Shown here: piece by piece, positions 38,953 to 52,600 of the stretch
Layout: every line of letters begins with the position of its first letter
How positions within the stretch are numbered: position 1 is the stretch's first letter
From: Antedon mediterranea
Lineage: Eukaryota > Echinodermata > Crinoidea > Comatulida > Antedonidae
Assembly: GCF_964355755.1 (NCBI RefSeq)
Contig: NC_092672.1
Coordinates: forward strand, 14,008,501 to 14,072,500
Reading direction: 5' to 3'
Length of the DNA: 64,000 nt
Notes under the pieces: generated by a model
Seen by the model: the letters and a program-made list of their open reading frames with translations, nothing else
What the model was told of the DNA's origin: nothing
Databases searched by the model: none
Translations under genes and position numbers: made by a program

Positions 38953-41900
38953 TTACGGGGCAATTGTATTTTGCTTAGGAATGTCTGTTGTCGTTTCAGC
39001 AACTACAGCAGTGTTTTCAGCAGGCATACATTTTCCTGCTCGCTTGGTGTGGTGTTTCTTGTTCTTCTTCATGCAATGTTGTCCTGTAATGTTAAGTATT
39101 CAAACAATTGAAGTGAATAAAATGATCAAGTACATAATTTAGTTATTAATACAAAAGAAGCCTATCATCATAAAATCATAATTCGAGCGTTGCATTTATA
39201 ATACACGTTTCTCATGTCTTTTTTACAGATGTCTATGGGCTGCAATGATTCCATACATAGTAATTTAAGCGTGAAAGAATTCCATAGAGACAGACGGTAT
39301 TAAATTCAGTTTATGAGTGTAGTCATGAATCTGTATTTATGTATGTATGAATCTGCCTAAATCATAACACAGATACGATGGTATTTTTATTTTATTTTTA
39401 TTTTATTTTATTCAATCAAAACCAACAGCGATAAATACCGCCACTAACAGGTTTGAAACATAAAACAATACAACATCAAAAACGGTTAACAATAAAATAC
39501 AGTATTAATCGTATTAAGTAATAGCTGTAAAAAGAACATAACTCTAGAGAGGAAGATAAATGTTTTATGGAGGCCGTTGAAGTTTAGGATGAGAAAACCC
39601 CAGATTTCCAAATGAAAAAAATACGTAGAGTTTGAGAAGTTAAAGAAAATGGAAATACGATATTCTAGGTATAATTACAAAATTCTGAAACTGGAACTTA
39701 AAACCTCATAATACACACGAGGAAGAAATAAGATGGTTGGTTATAAAATACTTTATGGTGAGGTATGTGTCTTGCGGTATAGAATACAGCCGTCAAATAT
39801 CAGAAAAATAATAATAATGAGCCCAATACAGCACTGTCTTGACTGGTTTTTTTTAAATCCAAAATGAGTTTTTTTTTTCTAAACCGGTGAATGTGTTTAC
39901 GTATGGCCATACAAGTTTGTTTTACGGTTTTTCTACAAAAGAAAGATCAAGATATTATATTCAATCTACCTGAATCACATTGACAATCGTAGTGGCATTT
40001 GTTGCCGTGAGATAACTTCAAATCATCGCAGGAAGCAGTACCATTTTTCATAACACAGCACAAACCTAAATAAAAAGTAGAAACGGTGCGTTCATTTTCA
40101 TCAAGAATTAATTACTATAAGTATATATATATTTTTAATGATTTGTGTAGGCCCGCCAAAAGGATGGTTATAATGGTAATAATAATCCCAAATCGGTAAT
40201 TACAAGCTTGTATGTTCGTGCATGGATCTATCTGAATCCATCGAACTGCAGAATAGTACACAAACTAATACCATAGTTCCGAGGACATACACAATAATGT
40301 TATGTTAAAGTAGGCCTATGGCTTTTATTTTTTATGTATAAATATTTATCAATTTTTAAATCTAGTTTATGCCAGCAACACGTTAAACTTGTTTGTGTTC
40401 TAACCTAGTACCTAATTTTTATGAAAATAAGATTACATGTGATAGTTCTCATCGTATATTTTTAGTATATATTTTAGTATAAGTTTAGCTCTTATCGCCT
40501 AGTTAGTAAAATCATGGCTTGCTGAATGTTGAATATTTGCTAAATTAGGCCTAGGCCTATATATTCAAAAACGGCATTTTATCAGTCAGTGCTTTTGCAG
40601 GTTACGCATTTCTTTCTTTCAGCTTGTTTGTACATTACCTGTATCACAAGTCTGTTCAGCACATAATTCTAAGTTATGTATTTCATTTTTCCTATTTTGT
40701 CTTTCTTCCTTTCTATTCTGTCTGTTTCCTTTTGACCGGTTTCGTTTCTGTCCACCTTTGCGATCGCTGCCCTCAGTATCCTCGTGCTGTCGACGCTTTT
40801 TTCCATCCTATACAAAGGGTAATTTTGTAAAACTCTAACAATTTCATTTTGAAATAAAATGGATGATGAAACGTTTATCTTCAGTTCATTTCTCAGTAAA
40901 TGAAGATTAGATAGTCGCATATATTTTCAAATAGGCCTATCATATAGGCAAAGGAAGATTTCAGTATCAGTATCAGTATCATTCATTTATTATTATTTGT
41001 TATTTGGCTATAATATGCATACCCTGTTCTTTTTATGACCGTGTTCTTTTGTTGGTGGCTCGTTTTCGTCATTTGGTGTTGTTTCTGCTACCGTATCGTT
41101 TGATGCTGCTTCAACTGTAAAAAAATAACGTTATCAACAAAAGTAGTAATAACAACAAATTATCATTTTTTACGGTAATTTTTTTTTTGACAAACCATTT
41201 GAAAAAAAGCTTTAACCCCATACGTATCCCATTGTGTGAATAGGTAGTATATTCATTTGGAGTATCTTGGGTGCGCATCGAATGCCGGTTGTTTAAGGTT
41301 TTTCCAATTAGATTCAGTTCGCATTTATATAGTCATAACATGACCAATAATAGCTGTGGATCCTGTACTGAGAACATTTTAAGAAATACCCTTAGCCTAT
41401 TATTAAAGGCACAAACAACAATTTCAAAAAAATGTCATCAACTAATACATACATGTCGATCATCAACGTAAAGCGATTCAGTTTTCTTTATCAGATTCAT
41501 AATTTAAAAAAAAATTCCTCTCGAAATAATGGAGGAAGCCATTGTATTTGAACAGCTTATTTCGTTAATCACCGCTTTCTGTTAGTCATAAGTAAAAAAC
41601 CATGCATACGATTATTGTTTAAGTGTTTAAGTGAACAGATACTGCAGTACTGGTTGTTAATGGTATATAATTTACGTCTGATTATGATATTAGCTTTAGG
41701 TTGTTTACGAGTCAGATATATTACGTGATAGGAACCATTCAAGCATGTTCATCTCATATACTAGGCGCACTAGGTTAGGTAATATTTATCATCAAAATAT
41801 TAGCAGGATATTTTGTAAGGAAGTGAACTAGGAATCACGGCGAATAATACCATAGTGTGTTTTAAAATAATAGGCATGCCAATAATTATAATTAATCTGA

Positions 41901-44455
41901 TCAAATTAATGTCCATAGGTCAAAAAGGACAGTAACACATTTAAATAAAACGATGGTTATAGACCTATTCACAATCCGTACGTTACATCCACTTGACTAT
42001 AATCCCGGGATATAAGTGATTAAGAAGGTCATTGAACAATGGAATAGTTTGTTCAAATGAATAAAGAAATTTATCTGATAAACACACCTTATCCTGTGAT
42101 GTATATAGCTCATTAATATTACAGAAAACCACAATAGATAAACAATTAATTTAAGCAAGCCATATAATTTCGTATGGCTTGCTTAGGCTCAAATTGAAAT
42201 TGCAAATTGAAAATAGGCCTATGTGGAGATAATATTAACATTATTACAACAATATTACTGTTATTTAAATCATCCGTTTACATTGGTACTACGTACTTAT
42301 TCTGGTGAAATTACTTATAAATTAATTTTATTTTAGTATCATAATTTTATACCATAAAATAAACAATAATAAATAAATTGACACGTTTAACCACCTTTAC
42401 AAAAAAATAATAACAAAAAAAAACGACAACATGGATAGTATACAAAAAGATCCAGCATTATTACAGATGCCATAATCATACCTAGAATTAAATTTTGAAG
42501 AAGAAGTATGCCTATCATTATTGTTTATAGTATCTATCCACTTAACAATGCTACTTGATAATGTTGTTAAACTGATTGTTGCTATAGGCCTACAGTATTT
42601 GTTAGGTATTTTTGATTAAAGCACAGGTAGGATATGACAATAAAATACTATATTTCTGTCATGATGTCAGTAATAAAGGGGTTAATAAGAAAAATATCAA
42701 TACATTTAACCGGCTTCAGTGTGCATTCTTGATAAACGATACTTAACCTGCTCAAAACACTCACACAACTCACACAAAATCATTATAATTACGAAAAATT
42801 CACTCTTTAATCAATTTTGATACAAATTTACAACTCATCTGAAATTGTTCTAACTTGACATGGTGTATTTTTTTTACGGCAATCCTGTTGACACTGCAAA
42901 GTATTCATTTTCCCGCTACATCATATATCGATGTTATCAAGCATTGGTAAGTTTATAAACACATTATTGAATTTGATTGAAATGTAGTTCTAACGTGAAG
43001 ATACATTTGTATCTAAATCTCGTATAATGTAACTTTAATACACCAAGAAAGACACATCATGATTCAACGAAATGTGTTAATTTAACATGTTAGAAAAAAA
43101 AATAGTATTCATGTAATCAGCACAAATATTTAATTTTGTGATAAACATAAGTAATTTTCATTTCCTTACCGAAAATTGTAATTTTTGTTTTTTAAATATC
43201 TACATCTACACATAGGCCTACCTGTTTGATGGTGTTTTCGTCCACCTTTTCTATGCTTTTTCCCATGACCGACTCCATCCTTTGTGGTCTCAGCATGGTG
43301 GTGTTCTATGTAAGAAAATATTAAGTGAACATCGGAATAGATCAAGTCACAAAGAAGCTTTTACTAGTCATGTACCTGTATACAGTATATTTAAGATGAA
43401 TTGTTTGGCGGATGTTTCTTGGGTCTTGTTGAACTTTTCTTAAATGTCATAATCATAATACAAACAGTAGCACAATGTAAAAAAAAACTTAACCAAAATT
43501 AACCAATAAATATAAACAGAAATAAGGAAACTAAACTAAAATTGTTCCTTGCCTTTTAAACTAATGAAAGCACAAAAAGATGAGCATTTGTTTTTGCGTG
43601 CGGAATCCTTCTAATAATAATTTAATGGTAGTCCTAGGCTATAGCGCATAATGCGATGTTTTTAAACACTTTACACAAAAATAATTCATTAAATATTCTA
43701 AGATAGCCAAGATGACACTCGGCGCATCTTCGACCTTCGTGTTCAGGGGAAGTTGATACGAATCTGACAATTTGACCGGGTTTGCAAACATTATGAGTAC
43801 TAGAAGTGAGAACAATTTTAAACGAAGAAGATCTTCCAAAATAAGATCATTGGGGTTTGATAACGATATTTTTTATATCCAGCACAACACAATGTGTTTT
43901 TAAAAAACACCAGTGACCCGTAAGTGATGTTTTGTGGTTCACCACCACCTTTCTTCATTCAATGTTTCATTACATAATTTCTAAACATTTTCTTTTTTTT
44001 TATTATTATTTTCTGTTTTATCCTCATTGGTTCATAATTTTAACCTTTAGTATCATACCATTAGTAAGCATTAGCATTCATTAATTTTGTTTTCTGAATT
44101 ACTAAACATTAGGCCTAATACAAAGTATTTTTTTTGTGTGTGTGTTAATCCTCTATTTACAATAACCAATTATATATTAATTAAAATACTTAACTACATA
44201 CATCAAATGCATTGTTTGGTGTATACTGATAACATTAACCTACACACCTATAATGTTTACTTATTTTAATAATTATTAAAGTAAATGCCAACGTTTGAAA
44301 TTTCAATAGGCCTAAATAAAAATAATAAATCGATAATGGGTTGTCCTACCTCCATGTTTCCTCTTTTCTTTATTTTTTTTTGCCTCAACTTGAACAAACA
44401 ATACCATAACAAGCAGAGCAATAGCTACATAGATGAAGATTGCGTGAAGTTTCAT
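38953..44455 (-). CDS. Secreted basic protein with ten-Cys colipase/Dickkopf-like domain
   Basis: Six small exons splice perfectly in frame: 44350-44455, 43222-43305, 41023-41114, 40639-40807, 39970-40065 and 38953-39083 (225 aa; every intron GT-AG). Residues 1-25 are a signal peptide (MKLHAIFIYVAIALLVMVLF). Residues 26-135 are Lys/Arg/His/Gly-rich and low in complexity, with acidic-threonine spacers (AETT). Ten cysteines follow at 143, 148, 153, 154, 163, 174, 178, 180, 186 and 201, spaced x4-x4-CC-x8-x10-x3-C-x-C-x5-x14. That order and the CC and C-x-C pairs resemble the colipase fold found in colipase, prokineticins and Dickkopf CRD2. No stretch of sequence identifies an orthologue. The last exon ends in a threonine-rich, cysteine-free tail. 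Likely a secreted factor that binds acidic partners such as heparan sulfate or mineral; function unknown. Confidence 0.8.
39381..39412. repeat. ATTTT-rich microsatellite
   Basis: Runs of TTTTATTTTAT within an intron of the ten-Cys protein gene. Confidence 0.6.
40959..40981 (+). repeat. TCAGTA microsatellite
   Basis: (CAGTAT)n, about three and a half units, just past exon 3 of the ten-Cys gene on the minus strand. Confidence 0.7.
43639..43839 (-). CDS. Possible short secreted-peptide exon
   Basis: A 66-codon frame inside intron 1 of the ten-Cys gene, same strand. It begins with a good signal peptide (MEDLLRLKLFSLLVLIMF, cleavage near LSDS) followed by YQLPLNTKVEDAPSV and a hydrophobic helix ILAILEYLMNYF. 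A TATA-like GATATAAAAA lies about 30-40 bp upstream of the ATG on the minus strand. It may be a single-exon gene, an alternative first exon (a GTGTAA donor follows NYF), or chance. The placing of EDAP and a helix with Tyr loosely recalls NPY-type peptides, but there is no RxRF/RxRY-amide end. Weak. Confidence 0.3.
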   Translation of the reverse strand: MEDLLRLKLFSLLVLIMFANPVKLSDSYQLPLNTKVEDAPSVILAILEYLMNYFCVKCLKTSHYAL

Positions 44456-46900
44456 TTTGGCGCTGTAAAGTAACTCTGTGAAAATAAAGAACAGTATAAT
44501 AATGTATACAGTAGTCGCGCTATATGTGGTTGTAGAGTGACCATTTGGCAATCTTCCAAAACGTTGAATCTCAAAACGCCATAGAATAAGCTAGTGATGA
44601 TTAGAAACACAACTTATCAATTGTTTATCGCTAGTTTCTCTATAATGTTAACCTTTCCTTATGTCTTCAGCTAGAATAATGTGTTTTAAAACGTACAATC
44701 AATGCCTGTTCTGTTTTAGCCTTAATTTTAGAATTAAAGCAATTTTCTTTTTAATCACGATATAATTCCTTGAATAATGTTTGAATAATTAATTGGCTCA
44801 TTAGACATTCATTTATTGTCAAGGTTGGGAAAAATTAATACATGTTGTGTGTGGGGCTCAACAAAGTATTGCGCAATTGGCCCACGGATCTTGGTATGGC
44901 CGTTCTTTTGCAATGACTAAGAAAGAATGACCACGTCATTCCGGCGCAACTTAGTTCAAAGAATGGACAACAAACTGTTTGTTGTTGATTCAACATAATT
45001 AGGTTAATTCATTAGTATAGACTACATGCAACTCTCTTATAAATTGCAATCATACAAGACCTACTTCAAAAACTACTCGATTGTCAGTGCTGTATAGGCC
45101 TACCGTAGGCCTACTACGTCAGTACCGACAATCGGGTGATACTATGTGAAACACATGTGATGTATTACCTATCCTATATGATACTAGATCTAGATAAAGT
45201 ACCGAGATTCAGGTACAATAACTATGTTCTTCGGATAATTTAATAATTATAAACAATAGTACTTGTAAAATAATTTCACAAGCTGCTGTTCTTTGATTGG
45301 TCAATTCAATGCACTGTTTTTGTAAATAATATAATTAATGTGCAATTGATTTCTTCTTCACCTTGTACTTCAACCATTTAACTTGTTCGATCAATGAGAG
45401 TAGCTTTTAATTATATTATCTTTTCAACTTTAACACAAATGATAATTACAATGTTTGCGTTCCTGTTGTAGTGTCGTTTTTATAGACAGTATGGCTGTTG
45501 AAAACTCCACGGAGCACTTTGGTGTAAATTGTAAAAACCTTTTAAAGTGCTGGGATGGGCCCTCGGTAAATCCAGTCACTTAAGCCTAACTGTATGTATA
45601 GTTTACACTCAGAATATCAAACGCTGTTCCGTTGAGATTTTTACTCATTTGTATCACCAACACACGTTAATCCACTAATTAAAAATGCTATTATCTAGTC
45701 TCAATTTATCAACGTAATCTCGGCTTATTAACATAAATCATCTCATAGGAAACTTTCTGATAGTAATATAATATTATAACATTTTGTATCAGCATGTATC
45801 AGAAACTCATTATCTTATAATAGAATGTGGGTCCATGCTCTCTTGACAAGATTGATCCCGAAAATTTAAAAGCATATTATTGGCATGTTTTTTCATTTCT
45901 GTTATTAGCATACTAAGGTATATGATACAAACATATTATATTATTACCATATACAGGCTTATATCATTTGTAAAGATATTACATTTAGCGACACTCAATC
46001 AACCCTTCATTGTTTTATCAAACTACATTTATTTAATTATTAAGCATTACTTAGTACCAATGGGTGTTGATTTCATGATGAATTTCATTTTAATAATTAC
46101 AATGTTCCAGTGTAAAGACATTTCAAATAGGGGTCTCATGTTTAATAAAAATTATCTTAAGTACAATATTTTATTATTATGGGAAATCTTAATGGGAATC
46201 CATCATCTCAAAGCATATTATTGCATCGTTAATAATTTGTATCGCTAAATTATTCAAATTTAGAAGTATGTGATTGCAATTAGTTCACACTTCATTTTAT
46301 ACGTGTGGTTGCATGACCTGTATATCATAAATATCAACGGAAATTAAATTTCAGGTTCGTTTGATACTACATGATTGATTTGTTATTCCTTCTTAAGCTT
46401 TTGTTTAGATTGAAATTATTTTGGTCATCTTTATAATATATTTGGATCTTTATACGTCAAATAGGAATTGAATAAACCATAAACTAATAGAGAACAATGT
46501 GGCTTGTACGGGGTTTTTTTTCAACTTTAAGAATTATGATATTCTTCCACTGTAACGATTGGAGATCTTTTTTATTCACTTTTAAATATACTGTCATTAA
46601 AATAAAACACGTTTTAACAATATGTACGCGTCACTTGCATGTGACAAAAAAATGGAGAACATGACCTTTGTTTTTAATTTTAATAATACAAGAGAATATA
46701 CATCTATATGCCTTATTATAGTGAACTTGTATATATTGAAATAATTTGTACTGCAAACTAAAATAAAAGTTGGACGAGCCCATAAAAGACAAAAAAAAAC
46801 TGTAACGATTAATACACATTTAAAAAAATATAATATACCATGTTTGCAAGTGGTATGTCAAACGCTTTTAGTACGTATGTTTCGGAGGTTTCAAGACGAG
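44456..46900. other. AT-rich intergenic stretch, left half
   Basis: Includes the ten-Cys gene promoter side (44,456 on). A long hydrophobic frame at 45,880-46,248 has the composition of translated AT-rich DNA and no motif. No gene supported. Confidence 0.4.
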
Positions 46901-49632
46901 ACAGAGACTTTTTTATTTAGCAATTAAACAACCGAATTAGTACGTTCACGCGTCGGTTAAGACTGGTCAACACGTAGCTTACGCAAGCGGTAAGTAGGTC
47001 CACGGATTAAAATTCCAAGGTGTTCACACGTATGGCGTTCATTAAAGTCCAAGAAGTTTAAACGTATATATGTGGATTCAAATACTATTCTGGATTGAAC
47101 TGTAGGCCTATGTTGTACTACGGTATTTTTTTGTTTATAAGAATTAAAATAACCCGTTTTATCGTTAGATATATCATAGAGATATTATAGTAATATCTCT
47201 ATGGATATATTTACATTACATTTCTATACGCTGTGCTGATCGACATTATTATTTAAGATATGATTAACATATTTGTATAGGCCTGGAAAATAAGATACAA
47301 CTGGCTCTTATGCAACTAAGTAATATGTGCATTTGCTATTATTTAGGCTTATTATACAATACATTTCATATTATTACCTAGGCTTTTCAACATTCTGATT
47401 TGATCAAGAATATATTATTATCTTATCTGTAGCGAGCGCAGTACAATAACAATGGGCCCGGCTACAACAATTGACTCGATGTTCTTTTCATTGCGTGAAG
47501 CAAATTCAATGGATACATAATACACAGCATCCGCTATGTCTCCTCATTTGTAGCACATATCTAAAATTATTCCGCAGAATCTTAAATTGTATTATTTATT
47601 CTCGGTCATGCTGAGGTTTTTCTGCATCATTTGTAATAATTTAGGTATGGTTATGTACTGGGATAGGCCTAAACTAACATACATTTTGTAAGCCTTTTTT
47701 CAATACGCGTTCACACACACGAGGGAACCAGGCAAGATAAATTCTAGATTTTTAAAACATTTGCTTCTTTTTGGTTCTTATGTGGTAAAAGTCATTATTA
47801 TAAACGAGAGGAATAACGATAGAAATTAATATTATCATGATGAAATATATTATAAAATGTCATGTCATGCCATAATATCTAGAATTATAGCCTAATCAAG
47901 TTTAAAGATGAATCTAAAGAATGGTGGCCTACATCTCAATTCACATTAGAGATAGCAATAATGATTCTATAGGGCCTATAAAGCATCTCGCAGTCATACT
48001 CACAGAAATATTAAACATAGTTATTTAATGAAAACCAGGGAAGAGTAACTCTTCCCTGATGAAAACAAATAAAAATAAGAACGTTACCAGCTGGTCAGAG
48101 TGGCGTGCTGTATTTTTTTTAAACAAAGACCGTCGATCACGATTGTTTCTTGAGTAAACGTAATACTGTACTGTACAAGTTAATAATCATAATTGTTTGG
48201 ATTCGTCTATTATTAACTGGGGGTGTCTGTGTTGGCTTATTTTGATGGATGGTGTATGGTTTTGTTTTAGGATCGACCCACTTTCATTTCTTCATCTGAA
48301 TAAAATGTTCGTTTACAATGTATTGTGTACAGTGTAATGATACAATACAATATAACTGACATTGAATAACTTTCAGTACATCTGTATCTCACTCCTACCA
48401 TTGCATTTTATATATAGGCCTAATAAAGAAGAAACAAAAATTATTTTCCTCTATGTTATACACTCTTACACGTTTTTTCAATCCTTAACAATGTACGTAT
48501 AATTTAACAGGATTCTTTATTTTATAACTCTTTTTATCTCTTTCAGGCAATAAACAAAAAGTTATATTTTTACTTTACCTAAATATTAATTTTATAAACG
48601 TTAATTTTATACCTTGCTAATTTATTACGGTCCATATCTGACCACATTTTTTTTTGCCCTTTCTTTATTTATTAAAAACTCACAATTGATTATACCTTCT
48701 AACTCAGCAGTAAAAATTAACCATGGAAATTTTTTAACAAGTCCAAGTCTATGTCTGACTTTACTTTTATAAACACACAAAGTTAAAATGGAAAATATTT
48801 CATATCAATCATATTTTCCAAGTACAATTTTCTCCCATGTAACTTCCTGAGTAATTTCAACCCGGATGCAGCCATATGTTTCATATTAGTAACATATAAT
48901 GTTCTGAACAATTTGATACCGAAAAAAACTGTCTATGATTTTTTACTGAGATATGGCAATGCCTTAAAATATTGGCCAAAATGGTTAAAAATGCTATTTC
49001 CGGTAATATTTTTTACAAAGTTGTAACTGATTAGAGTAAAATGGAAAATGTTTATGTACAAAATATTTTCAACTCTCTATGACTAGAATAGTAGTTTCAG
49101 AGATATAGGTGTTGATTTTGTAATACTACTAGCCCTATATTCATAGGCCTTTAATTATGGGTAATTCACCGGCAGTTTTAATTTTAATTAAAACATTTTT
49201 GACAAGAAAATTACTTTAAAGTAATTATAAATACAGTATTAGTAAATATTTCACCAGCAGATTGTTTCTTCGTTTGTTTTATTTGTGTTATTTTTACGTA
49301 ACCTTTTATAAGATTATACGTCGGTAGCGTACAAATACAATAAAAAAAGATTAAGTAAGGTTATGATGTCATTTGTAATTCAATACAGAGGGTGCACTCC
49401 GGAAATGAGCAGGGTACCTGGTATTTTAAAACAACGTCATCATTTGGCAAAGTGTACCGAGAACGACACATTTAAAACTTCTTGGGTTATAATATAAAGC
49501 CTCGTATATAATCTCTGTGGATCCGGATATCTTGTACGATTATAGCGACCATTGCATTGTTGTTGTGTTTGTTTGCAAGAATTGCGAATACCAGAATTAC
49601 CACTACTCGAGCCTCTCTAAAAAGACAGTCAC
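46901..49632. other. AT-rich intergenic stretch, right half
   Basis: No gene. Small palindromes occur: AATATCTCTATGG against CATAGAGATATT (about 47,170-47,206) and AGGGAAGAGT/ACTCTTCCCT (about 48,039-48,059). The last 150 bp should hold the methyltransferase promoter; TATA-like words lie at about 49,487-49,512. Confidence 0.4.
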
Positions 49633-52600
49633 ATGGCTACCCGCTTATTTGAAGGTGTCGAACATGCTTCTTTGTATGATAAGTATCGCCCTACATACCC
49701 ACAACAACTAATCGACAGTATAACACAATTTATGAAGGTAAGTTCACCCGGATAGACATGCAATATAGCTCAGTCAACATTCTAGATACTGTGTATTAAT
49801 GAAATCGGTTGTCGCGCTTGAATTGGCTGGGTTTTATTTCCGGTATTTTGTATTCCTTGTATGAAGCGCCGCCAGATACGTTTTTTATCGGTTGCGTATG
49901 ATGTCGGTCAGGGTATTTATTTCGGTCGCGTTATTGTTCAACTTTTCTAGATTTTAAGCTTAATTCTATTTGATTGAACGGTTAGTTATTGCTACAGAAT
50001 ATCGTCTGGCATTGACTAAAATATAAATACAATATGGAATATCTAAGTATCCAGAAATTACACTATTATTAGTATACGAGGCCTACATTCGTTTTACCAG
50101 TCCTATTGAAATACTTTTTTCTCTTAGGATTCATGTCTAGATTAGAGTATAGAATCATGTAGTCAGTTTAATGGTACAATGAGATAAAGTATGATGATGC
50201 AACCGTCAAAAACGTAACAAAATGAAACAAGAAATATTTCTTACAAAAAACGCCGCTTGACTTTCAGACGTTAGTTTTAATTATTGTTCTTAATTCTTCA
50301 TTAAAAATTATGCTTTTTTATTGATATTCTATTTAATAATTAAAGAAATAATTATTTAATATCAATTATTGGATTCAGTTTTCCTTCTGTAGGCTAATTG
50401 ACTTAGCTCTGCTTATCAGTCGGCAATAAAAACAATCAACTTTTATTTCAGAACAAAGTCCGTGGCGCGCCTACTAATGTACACCAACCCCGAATATGCA
50501 CAGACATTTAGTTTACAAATAGTAGTTTACAAACATAGTCAACAATTCTTCACCATATGGCGCAAACAAAATGTATTATAGAGGAAGTATTTCACCATTG
50601 TTCAATCGGCCTACGTTGACAGCCAAAACGAAAACATTGTGTATTTAGTCTATGCACTGTATACGATTTGGTCTTACAGACATGCTTTGGGGTTTTCGCA
50701 TGCTCAGTCCGAGTTTAGTAGTAAACTACAGTATTAAGCTTTCGCGTAATACAGTTTAGGATCAAGCCATTGGGCCATAATAATAACAAGAAATATTTTT
50801 CATAAAAAACGCTGCTCAACATTTTAAAATTGATGATTGTTCTTTCTTTAGATATATTTATGATTAATTATTAAAAAGATGTTCTTTAATCGCAAAAATA
50901 CATACAAATCAAAGATTCGCGTCAACCAATCAAAGGGCGAGAATCCAAAATCGTTCAACCGTGAGCCCTCATGAACTCTCTTTTCCCAGACGTTTATTGG
51001 GTCCAGCAGCTGGAATCTATAAATTATAGTCGAGTTTACAAAGTCGCAAAACTGTCGGCCTTAGATACTATAACTGCTGATGCTTGCTTTAGATTATGAA
51101 TGAGTCGTCCTCATGGGACGTAGCTAACTAGAGCAGCAGTGAAAACTTAATACAAAAAACAAAAGGTTTTTGGCCAAATTATGCTAGATTTTTTTTGGAA
51201 AAAATCTAGCATAATTTGGCCAAAAACCTTTTGCTTAAAAAATGCTAGATCATGGGAATCAACCTTCTAAATTGTTTTTCAGAATTACCGTATGCCAGTT
51301 TATGCTAGATTTTCTAAAATTAGATTATTATTATGCCAGATCGGTCAAAATTATGCTAGACGGCATAACTATTATATGCTAGATTTGGCCACTACACGAA
51401 CATTCAAAGGACAAGCTCAACAATCAAAGGACGTTTGCAAAAAATATTAACTAATTTTTAAAGTTTAAGGGCACTAGAGCGCCAATAAAAAGAGTTGATG
51501 AGACATTGGGTTATTGTATCAAATTATCTCCATTAATGTATGTAAAGTATAGTGGCAACAAAATAATTTAAACGTTTTCTTATATTTAAACAATTAAAAT
51601 TTGACGATGTGACAAGTGTACATTGCGCGCGAATTATAAAGTTCGATTGATTGATTTTGCTATCCGGTAACTATAAGTTAGAAACATGTTCATTACGCTA
51701 GACGGTAGTTCGAAACACGTCAGATACGCCTCATGCATCAATATCCGTTGGAAATAAATGTGAGACACATTGATCATAAGTTTAGTAAAATTACATATCA
51801 CAAATTCTAGTTCTTGCCTCTTGTACAAAAATAAAGTTTTTTGGACAAGTACCGTATAGGGTCATTCCATCTCAGTTCACCAAAAAAAAAATGGAATTTT
51901 AAACCCTAACCTCTTCCAATTTTGATGAAATTTGGTATATGGGTGATTCATAACAATTAAAGCCAAAATTTTAAATTTTAACTTTATCGGACCAACGGTT
52001 TTCGAGATATCGCAATTTCAATTTTCGGTTTTTACGCAAAAAAGGGCGCGACCGCCATGGTTTTAAAGAGCTGTATCTCGGGAACTATAGGTTCGATTTT
52101 AAAAACAAAGGTATTTTTTGTAAAGGGGAGACCATAAGGAACCTAAATATACTAATTGTGTGTGTTTTATGTTAATTTTAAGTTGAATAAAACTTTGACA
52201 TATATTTTGACCTTGAAATTGACCCCGTGGAACACGCCCGATTTGTTGGCGACTATCACGAAAAATGTAGCCATACGTGTCAACTACAACACATAAAAAA
52301 ATTGGAGGTTTTTTTTTGTTTGTTTCCATAAAATTACAATTTGAAGTTGACATACCTCTTCCTTTTAGTGTATTTTTGGTGTTGTTATACTTATACACAG
52401 TGTGAACACTACGGTAACTGTTAAGCCCGCTGTTAAGGTGTCTTATTGTTACGCTTTCTCATCAGGCCCACTAAACAGTAGATATATTTTGATATGAGAA
52501 ATACTGGGTAAGTCACATACTTTTCAAATCAATTTTGACACATAGTTTAGTGTCCTTACTATGTTATTGTGCACATTAACATTTGCATAATAAGTGATTG

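Noticed and set aside
38936-39142. 68-residue plus-strand frame
   Set aside because: Shadow of exon 6 of the ten-Cys gene.
40669-40920. 83-residue minus-strand frame with many Arg/Lys
   Set aside because: Wrong frame of exon 4 of the ten-Cys gene; the spliced phase gives the cysteine domain instead.
44941-45010. Possible small hairpin around CAAACTGTTTGTTG
   Set aside because: Too short to separate from chance in AT-rich DNA.
45880-46248. 122-residue hydrophobic plus-strand frame
   Set aside because: Ile/Tyr/Leu/Phe-rich as expected of translated AT-rich DNA; no splice, promoter or domain support.
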